This document shows, piece by piece, positions 58,090-64,000 of a stretch of 64,000 bases of DNA. A model generated the notes under the pieces. It was not told the origin of the DNA, made no database searches, and worked only from the letters and a program-made list of their open reading frames with translations. How positions within the stretch are numbered: the stretch's first letter is position 1; each line of letters opens with the position of its first letter. Made by a program: the position numbers and the translations under genes. This stretch comes from Antedon mediterranea (taxonomy: Eukaryota; Echinodermata; Crinoidea; Comatulida; Antedonidae), in the NCBI RefSeq assembly GCF_964355755.1, contig NC_092670.1:31917795-31981794 (forward strand). Direction: 5' to 3'.

Positions 58090-59335
58090 GTCCAAGCCTG
58101 CATATGTAACTCTAAGTAGATGAATCCAATTGAATAGATTTCAAACAGCTAGATATGCTGTATAATACTTTTGATGTGTAGTTGTGCATTGAACCAAATA
58201 AATAAATAATGGTGAAGAGTAGCTAGCTAGGCTAAAGAATGTCAGCATAGCAGCACAAACAACAACAAAGCAGATAGACACACAACAGCCTACACAGCCT
58301 ATGCTACAGAACAATAACAGCTAAGACGGATGGTAGCTGAGGTATTATCATTTCAATGATATAACACCTACTGCCCTGAAGTAAATATTAATTATTTGAT
58401 TCACTTTGGTTTTAATCGTCAACAATAAAATCATGGTTTGTTTTTTGGTATGCATTGGAGAAAATGTGTTGACAACCGGCTGACTGTTGAATATCACATT
58501 AAATGCAATAAAAATACAAATTCTGTTAAGAAAACAAAAGCATTTAAAAAATCAATAAAAAAAATAATAAATAATAATCATTTAAATCATTCTATTACAT
58601 TTATAAAAAAAAAATCAGATATTACCATATTTATTTTTTTTAAATACACTGCATTGCGTATATTCAACACCTGCCCACACTAACAATGTTTGTTGACTCG
58701 TCCATCGCTTCTTCCAAAATGCATCAACTTATATGTTGTTACAAATTCAAATCAGTCAATTGGATTTGATGGAATGGTCCTTGTGGTGCTCTGGGTGAGC
58801 AAATTAACAGAATGTACTGTATTCATATACAAGGTTATATATCTTGGTTGGAAACTGGTGCTTGTTGTATTCTTAATACTTTACTTGTGGATGTGCGTGG
58901 GTGACTTGACAAAAGACTACACTAACAAGGTGTTTATTTTTCTAACTCAACTATTTATTCAATAACTGTCATGGTGGATGGCACTTTATTAAGTGCCTAC
59001 ATGAACAATCATGGCCAATGCTGCCCTCAATATACTACAGTACTGAAATGTTATGATTATCCATGGCTGTTTTACTCTACGGTTTGTTTTACATTTGGGG
59101 ACAACTTTGTCAGTAGCATAAAGGAATTTGGTTTTAAATTTGTCCTACATTTCAGTAACATCATCTGTAGTAAAACAGTCTTATAAAAATCACTGATTTC
59201 CTCTTTGCTTCAACCAAATCTTTTTTATCAGTTTTTGTTGACATTGCACACCAATAAAATTGATTACTAATTGATTTATCCCAATTTCTGTACCTAAAGG
59301 GATTTTTTTTGCTATGACTTGAATGCTGATGATTG
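58090..59335. other. Intergenic, nothing recognised
   Basis: A/T-rich with poly-A patches near 58540-58620. Open frames at 58690-58965 and 58971-59186 (plus) contain hydrophobic stretches, but I see no family similarity or splice partners. Confidence 0.45.
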
Positions 59336-59339
59336 TATG

Positions 59340-59740
59340 TAATTTTATCTTCACAATGTATATTTTTTTCTAGATAACCTGCACATTTTAGCCCAATGAT
59401 TTAGCTTATTACATTTATGGCAAGTTGAGCCGTTCGCCGGACATTCTCTAGTAGAGTGAATTTGACATATAGCTGATTTTTGTGTGTGGTGCCTCAAAAT
59501 CATCTAGTTGGTTATGGTAGCTCCTCTAGCTAGAGTGATAGCCTCCATTAGTCTTTATTCCTCCATTAATCTTTATTCCTGCTTTATTGTTAGAAGCTCC
59601 ATTTGGAGGTCTTTTGAATATACAGTAGTTCCTATATGCATTTGTTCAATTATTCTGGTTTCTTTTTCTGGTTCCGTGAATGCCCATTTATTGTCATCAT
59701 AAACTTTTATTTACAGGGTACACTTATAGAATTTATTCAT
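59340..59740 (-). pseudogene. Gypsy-type retrotransposon gag fragment with zinc knuckle
   Basis: A degraded minus-strand frame ends with a classical zinc knuckle, CHKCNKLNHWAKMC (59381-59422, C-x2-C-x4-H-x4-C), preceded by STRECPANG. Further upstream, across stops, a LMEAITLARGA-like stretch resembles the end of Gypsy Gag. Zinc knuckles bind genomic RNA in Gag. In-frame stops make it a dead fragment. Confidence 0.65.
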
Positions 59741-59839
59741 CTTCGGTAGGTTCTTCTCCACCTGGAATAGGACATGTTAAGTCAGCTCTATTCCTGTGCG
59801 CAGTACTGCCTAATGTTCTTATATAAGTACTACTGTCGT

Positions 59840-60480
59840 TTATTTGCATGGCCGGGTGGTTTGAATGGTTGAGTTGAGTTCCAGTGGTAGAACTACATCA
59901 TCTACCTTCAATAGTTTTAAAATCTTCTCCTCTGAATCAGCAAAGTCTGGGCATGTGACGACACCAGGGTTTTTAGAAGAAACACTGAGATGGTCGAAGG
60001 CTTTAATCCCAACTACTGGTTTAAAGTAACTGGCATAAAATGATTTCCAATTATACGTTGATACCATGGATTCTCTATCTTCTGTTCCAACAAGCTGTGG
60101 AATATTCACTACAGCATTGGTGCTGGAACGGCAAGAGTCCGCAATATCATTTAAATATGAACTGTAGCATATACATTGTCTCTTTGTTTAAACAGACCAA
60201 AGCACCAGTCAGGGGAAAACTTAGTGTGTCCAGCCACCAAAAAGCGTACCCTGATTTCCTTATGCAGGCCATGTAGTGTCCTCCAGAGTAAATACCACAT
60301 TACATACTTATTCTTATATTGTCCACTACAGTTGTCACAATGAAGGTGAAGAACTTCTTCACCTAAACTGTAGCATTTGCTCCTTTGCCAACGTCCATCC
60401 CCTCATCGATCAAAAAATTGACTTGATTGGTGAATCCCTCACAGTGGATCCCAAAGACGCCACACTTCCTATCGGTAAAG
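59840..60480 (-). pseudogene. DUF7869-like transposon-type protein, copy 1
   Basis: Minus-strand reading gives KCGVFGIHCEGFTNQVNFLI, LHCDNCSGQYKNKY, a FLVAGHTKF block, FGLFKQRD, NIPQLVGTED, then a C-terminal part to the stop at 59840. The pattern HCDNCSGQ.KN followed by GHTKF.PD.CFG is one I associate with the multi-copy DUF7869 family, probably of transposon origin; the name is from memory of the motif. Compared with copy 2, about 46 bases are missing near 60370, so the frame is broken. Confidence 0.6.
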
Positions 60481-61090
60481 AAAAAAAAAACTGGTCCAGG
60501 CTGTTCGGTGTCATGGTTTTCGGCGATTGTGGTCGCATTTTCTACACATTTTTATTCAATTTACAGTTTGACAACTTACAGATGGAATTTCAAACCCAAA
60601 CTTCAAGTAATAGTAAAATTAATGATTATATTTTCTTTATTACAAAAAACTCATTTTGAAAAAAATTATATGTATTACGGCCTATTTTAGTTCAAAGGTG
60701 CAAGTTTACAGCCCTTTCGTGGTAGCAGGTCACATATTCACAATCTTTATATATCTAAATCACTAAGATGAATTGTATAACACATAGTACATAGGATTAG
60801 TATATCATTCTTTTAGCTATACTCAAATTCCTATCTGCTTCCTGGGACCATAAACCAAAGCCTAATTACTTTAGCAGGCATCTGTTGCCATAGCAACAGG
60901 ACAGTTCTATAAGCGGAATTCAATGTTGGTCAAAAGGTTTGCTAACTATAGTGTGGTAAGCACACAGTCCATTTAATTATAAGTTAAAATAAACGTTGTC
61001 TAAACATATACAAAGTGACTAATCAAGTGAGAAATACAATGAATTTGACTTAGCCTCAAGAGTGGTAAACATGAGTCCGAGAGGTGAAGT
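60070..61090. repeat. Long direct repeat, copy 1
   Basis: Nearly identical over its length to 62547-63633, in the same orientation, with a few indels. It covers part of the DUF7869-like coding region plus about 600 bases of adjacent non-coding sequence. The right edge is the word GAGAGGTGAAGT, after which the two copies diverge completely. Confidence 0.9.
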
Positions 61091-62424
61091 TTTCGAGGCA
61101 TCAGAGGACCAACGACCCATTTTTTGAATTATATGTTCTGACAGCCCAAGACCCGCGGCATGTGTAGCTGCCCCTATTCTGAAACTGTGACCTTTATATA
61201 AAGTGGGATATAACCCAATAAATGAAATTGCTGTCTTAAGACATGTTGATATGAATTGTGGAGTTACCGGTTTACCATCTATGTGTTGGAACAGGGGGGC
61301 CGTTGGTATGGCTGAACATGCCCAAGTACGTACGGAGATGGTGCACCGGGCAAAAGGCCTGATCGTTTTGGGAAGTAATATAGATAGTAATAGGTGGTTT
61401 TCATGTCAAAATTTTGGAATGGCGCAAAGTTAAATTCATCCCCTTGGGGGAAAAATGTACGTCTTCGCGCTGTAGTACCTTAGCTTCCATGCCTGTTCGG
61501 GCGGCTAATTCGCCAACTCGCATGAAACCCTGGAACGCGGTCAAGAAAAAGGCTGACAAAAGATTTCTCATTTTCAAAGACAGAACTGTGGAGTCTAGGG
61601 CTCTGATTAATTTTCTGAGTGTCAATTGTAATCGGCAAGCGCGTGTCCCTAGATTGTGACGAAGCATGTATACCGCGATGAGAACGGACCTGCGATCCTA
61701 CCTAAGAGTACTCCCTTTTCTATAAACCCCTCTACAGCCTTTACGTATGTAAAGCAGCTCCTATGGTTTTTGGCTTTCATCGGCTTAGGTGGAGTTATAG
61801 ACCCCAAAGTGAAACCCTTCTTAAAACCCGCTAAAATGGATGTAAACATATCTTGTGGGGAACCTGTTAAGTATGACTCTAGATTAGTGAGTTTAATTGG
61901 GGTTGGTAGACATAAAGAATAGTGACTGCCTAGTTTTGTTAATTTTTTGACAACAGGATTTTGGGTGGTTCCACTTTGAGTTCGCATGCATGTTTGAGAG
62001 TGCATGGTTTCTTCCTGCAAACTTTTCCGTCGTTCCAGTTCCAACATGTGCCTCGTTGTCGGGCATTCCGAAACAAACTCTGAAATTTGGTTGGAAAACG
62101 TTTTGTCTGTGACGTGTCAGAACGTAAGTAATTGTAACATTTTACGAGAAGTTCGGTATTTAAGAGGCCCCATTCGAGTGTGCGGGATTGTCGAGCTTTC
62201 CTAAAATTTATGTCATATCGTCTCCAAGCCCCTACTGGACCTGACGTATATAAATCTAAAATGTTGGCAATATATTTCAGCATTGGCTTACTTGCCTTCT
62301 TATTCTTCTCAATATATATCGCTATATAAATGTGCATAGCTTTTAACCAATCCAGGAAATCCAGTGGTTGTTGTGGGGTTGACTCATGGTGAAGTTGTAT
62401 GTTACCACCATTACCCACTGACAT
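61091..62424 (-). pseudogene. DIRS/Ngaro-type tyrosine-recombinase retroelement, RT-deleted remnant
   Basis: In order on the minus strand: a Gag-like ORF (62424-61939) with a CCCH-type finger, CWNWNDGKVCRKKPCTLKHAC-like; a frame (62047-61649) with GSPQDMFTSILAGFKKGF and GVLLGRIAGPF, the segment that starts the RT region of Ngaro-like elements; then immediately a tyrosine recombinase (61667-61091) with AFQGFMRVGEL (catalytic Arg), HSFRIGAATHAAG (His-x-x-Arg) and MGRWSSDA. Most of RT/RNase H is missing. The recombinase has a TGA at 61401-61403 and a frame change near the G run at 61294-61299. It stops before the catalytic Tyr, at the repeat boundary. Confidence 0.75.
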
Positions 62425-62499
62425 GCCTGTTACCGTGGATTGTTCCTTGTAACTGGGAAGAAGCGAACGTAGTTCAATGAACGTATCGTTCCATATTTT

Positions 62500-63010
62500 T
62501 TACCGTATGGCGGCACTGAACCCTGTCCCCAGGGGTTCAAGTTCAAATTCTCCATCTTCTGTTCCAACAAGCTGTGGAATATTCACTACAGCATTGGTGC
62601 TGGAACGGCAAGAGTCCGCAATATCATTTAAATATGACCTGTAGCATACATTGTCTCTTTGTTTAAACAGACCAAAGCACCAGTCAGGGGCAAACTTTGT
62701 GTGTCCAGCCACCAAAAAGCGTACCCTGATTTCCTTATGCAGGCCATGTAGTGTCCTCCAGAGTAAATACCACATTACATACTTATTCTTATATTGTCCA
62801 CTACAGTTGTCACAATGAAGGTATCACAATGAAGGTGAAGAACTTCTACACCTAAACTGTAGTGGGCAAAATAATAATGAAGATATGAAATGATGGCATT
62901 TGCTCCTTTGCCAACGTCCATCCCCTCATCGATCAAAAAATTGACTTGATTGGAGAATCCCTCACAGTGGATCCCAAAGACGCCACACTTCCCCCTCGGT
63001 CAAGAAAAAA
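62500..63010 (-). pseudogene. DUF7869-like transposon-type protein, copy 2
   Basis: Same motifs as copy 1 (RFLVAGHTKFAPDWCFGLFK, NIPQLVGTEDGE). It keeps the segment missing in copy 1 (GANAIISYLHYYF) but has a small duplication near 62820-62835 that shifts the frame just before the CDNCSGQ block. Similarity to copy 1 stops at 62547. Downstream it continues into unrelated sequence that includes the inverted pair GAACCC and GGGGTTC. Confidence 0.6.
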
Positions 63011-63633
63011 ACTGGTCCGGGCTGTTCGGGGTAATGGTTTTCGGCGATTGTGGTCGCATTTTCTACACATTTTTATTAAATTTATACAGAATCCCTTCAG
63101 AAAATGACCGATTTTTTTGACAACTTACATATGGAATTTCAAACCCAAACTTCAATGGATAGTAAAATTAATGATTATATTTTCTTTATTACACAAAACT
63201 CATTTTGAAAAAATTATATGTCGGCCTATTCTAGTTCAAAGGTGCAAGTTTACAGCCCTTTCGTGGTAGCAGGTCACATATTAACAATCTTTATATATCT
63301 AAATCACTAAGATGAATTGTATAACACATAAGTACATAGGATTAGTATATCATTCTTTTAGCTATACTCGAATTCCTATCTGCTTCCTGATAAACCAAAG
63401 CCTAATTACTTTAGCAGGCATCTGTTGCCATAGCAACAGGACAGTTCTATAAGCGGAATTCAATGTTGGTCAAAAGGTTTGCTAACTATAGTGTGGTAAG
63501 CACACAGTCCATTTAATTATAAGTTAAAATAAACGTTGTCTAAACATATAATACAAAGTGACTAATCAAGTGAGAAATACAATGAATTTGACTTAGCCTC
63601 AAGAGTGGTAAACATGAGTCTGAGAGGTGAAGT
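62547..63633. repeat. Long direct repeat, copy 2
   Basis: Counterpart of 60070-61090. Its right edge directly joins a Gypsy protease reading frame instead of the tyrosine recombinase. Confidence 0.9.
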
Positions 63634-63639
63634 CTATAG

Positions 63640-64000
63640 AGCGATGTCCATAAGTATTGATAGAAGTATTATTTGCGGCAGTAGATTTTTGTCGCCTATG
63701 TGGACCCTCATGGCGAGTAGGTGGAACAACACTCACTTCTGCCCCAGTGTCTATGAGGAAACGTTTTGATAATTGATTTACAATAAAGAAAAGACTACTT
63801 ACGATTTGACGGCCAGCAACATTCATTGCATTTAGTTGTCGGCGTTGGAGTTTTCCGAACACAGCGGATTGCATTTTCGAGCATTGACTCCAATTTTTTC
63901 ATGGTACCAACAGAGTTGCGGAGTGTTGTTGTGATGTTGAGCAAAGCGATTGGAACTGTTAGGTTGAGCAGGAGATGAATGCCTACTACTCGATCGATTT
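63640..64000 (-). pseudogene. Gypsy-type pol fragment: protease region
   Basis: A minus-strand frame (63874-63599) holds RFLIDTGAEVSVVPP, the retropepsin active-site motif (DTG), preceded in another frame by LCWYHEKIGVNARKC (about 63930-63895), the usual segment before the protease in a Gypsy lineage. A frame change near 63860 separates them. The protease is cut off at about 63640, where the long repeat begins. The 5' part lies beyond the window. Not functional. Confidence 0.7.

Overview
The window is animal nuclear DNA. It is AT-rich, has intron-split genes with GT-AG junctions, and carries a dense load of degraded transposable elements. A marine invertebrate deuterostome, most likely an echinoderm, is my best guess. 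The basis is the ZP-module secreted proteins, tRNA-type SINEs, CR1/L2-like LINEs, a DIRS/Ngaro-type tyrosine-recombinase element and frequent AGGCCTA-type words. The exact taxon is inference; nothing in the sequence fixes it.

Left third (about 1.8-23.2 kb, minus strand): two head-to-tail paralogous genes encode secreted zona pellucida (ZP) domain proteins. I could assemble both exon by exon. Gene A has coding exons between 1794 and 10566 (799 codons plus stop). Gene B has them between 16267 and 22285 (797 codons plus stop). Each has 13 coding exons with matching intron phases, and eight of the 13 exons are exactly equal in length. Each also has an upstream non-coding exon with a TATAAAAG box. 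The proteins have a signal peptide, a conserved THYRGGTFYWE start, about 490 residues of Cys-bearing ectodomain, then a ZP-N/ZP-C module ending in a furin-type basic site, with no membrane anchor. Gene A introns hold a 61-bp minisatellite (about 28 copies), a 40-bp tandem array, two SINEs and a MITE.

Middle (about 23-43.5 kb): gene-poor. It holds a 27-bp minisatellite (25.8-27.0 kb), a 5'-truncated LINE with a 674-codon reverse transcriptase ORF (36.1-38.5 kb, minus), an 805-bp inverted-repeat element built of GCGC palindromes with a 6-bp target duplication (39177-39981), a LINE 3' end beside a perfect 25-bp-arm palindrome (about 40.4 kb), and a 0.6-kb terminal-inverted-repeat element (about 41.2-41.8 kb).

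Right third (43.6-57.6 kb, plus strand): one complete 13-exon gene for LCMT2/TYW4, the SAM-dependent enzyme of tRNA-Phe wybutosine synthesis (676 codons plus stop; methyltransferase then kelch repeats). One intron uses a GC donor. Its introns hold a 1.3-kb TIR element with a 6-bp duplication, SINEs, MITEs and a 3.2-kb foldback structure surrounding 18 perfect copies of a 20-bp repeat.

Far right (57.7-64 kb, minus): a nest of broken mobile elements. These are a LINE 3' fragment, Gypsy-type gag and protease pieces, an RT-deleted tyrosine-recombinase retroelement, and two copies of a roughly 1.05-kb repeat carrying a DUF7869-like transposon-type protein. The two copies abut two different retroelement ORFs.

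The two ZP genes probably act as parallel products in the extracellular matrix or an egg or body coat. LCMT2 is an unrelated housekeeping gene. I saw no CRISPR, operon, rRNA or convincing functional tRNA gene. Exon models come from reading frames, splice consensus and paralogue comparison only; no transcript evidence was available.
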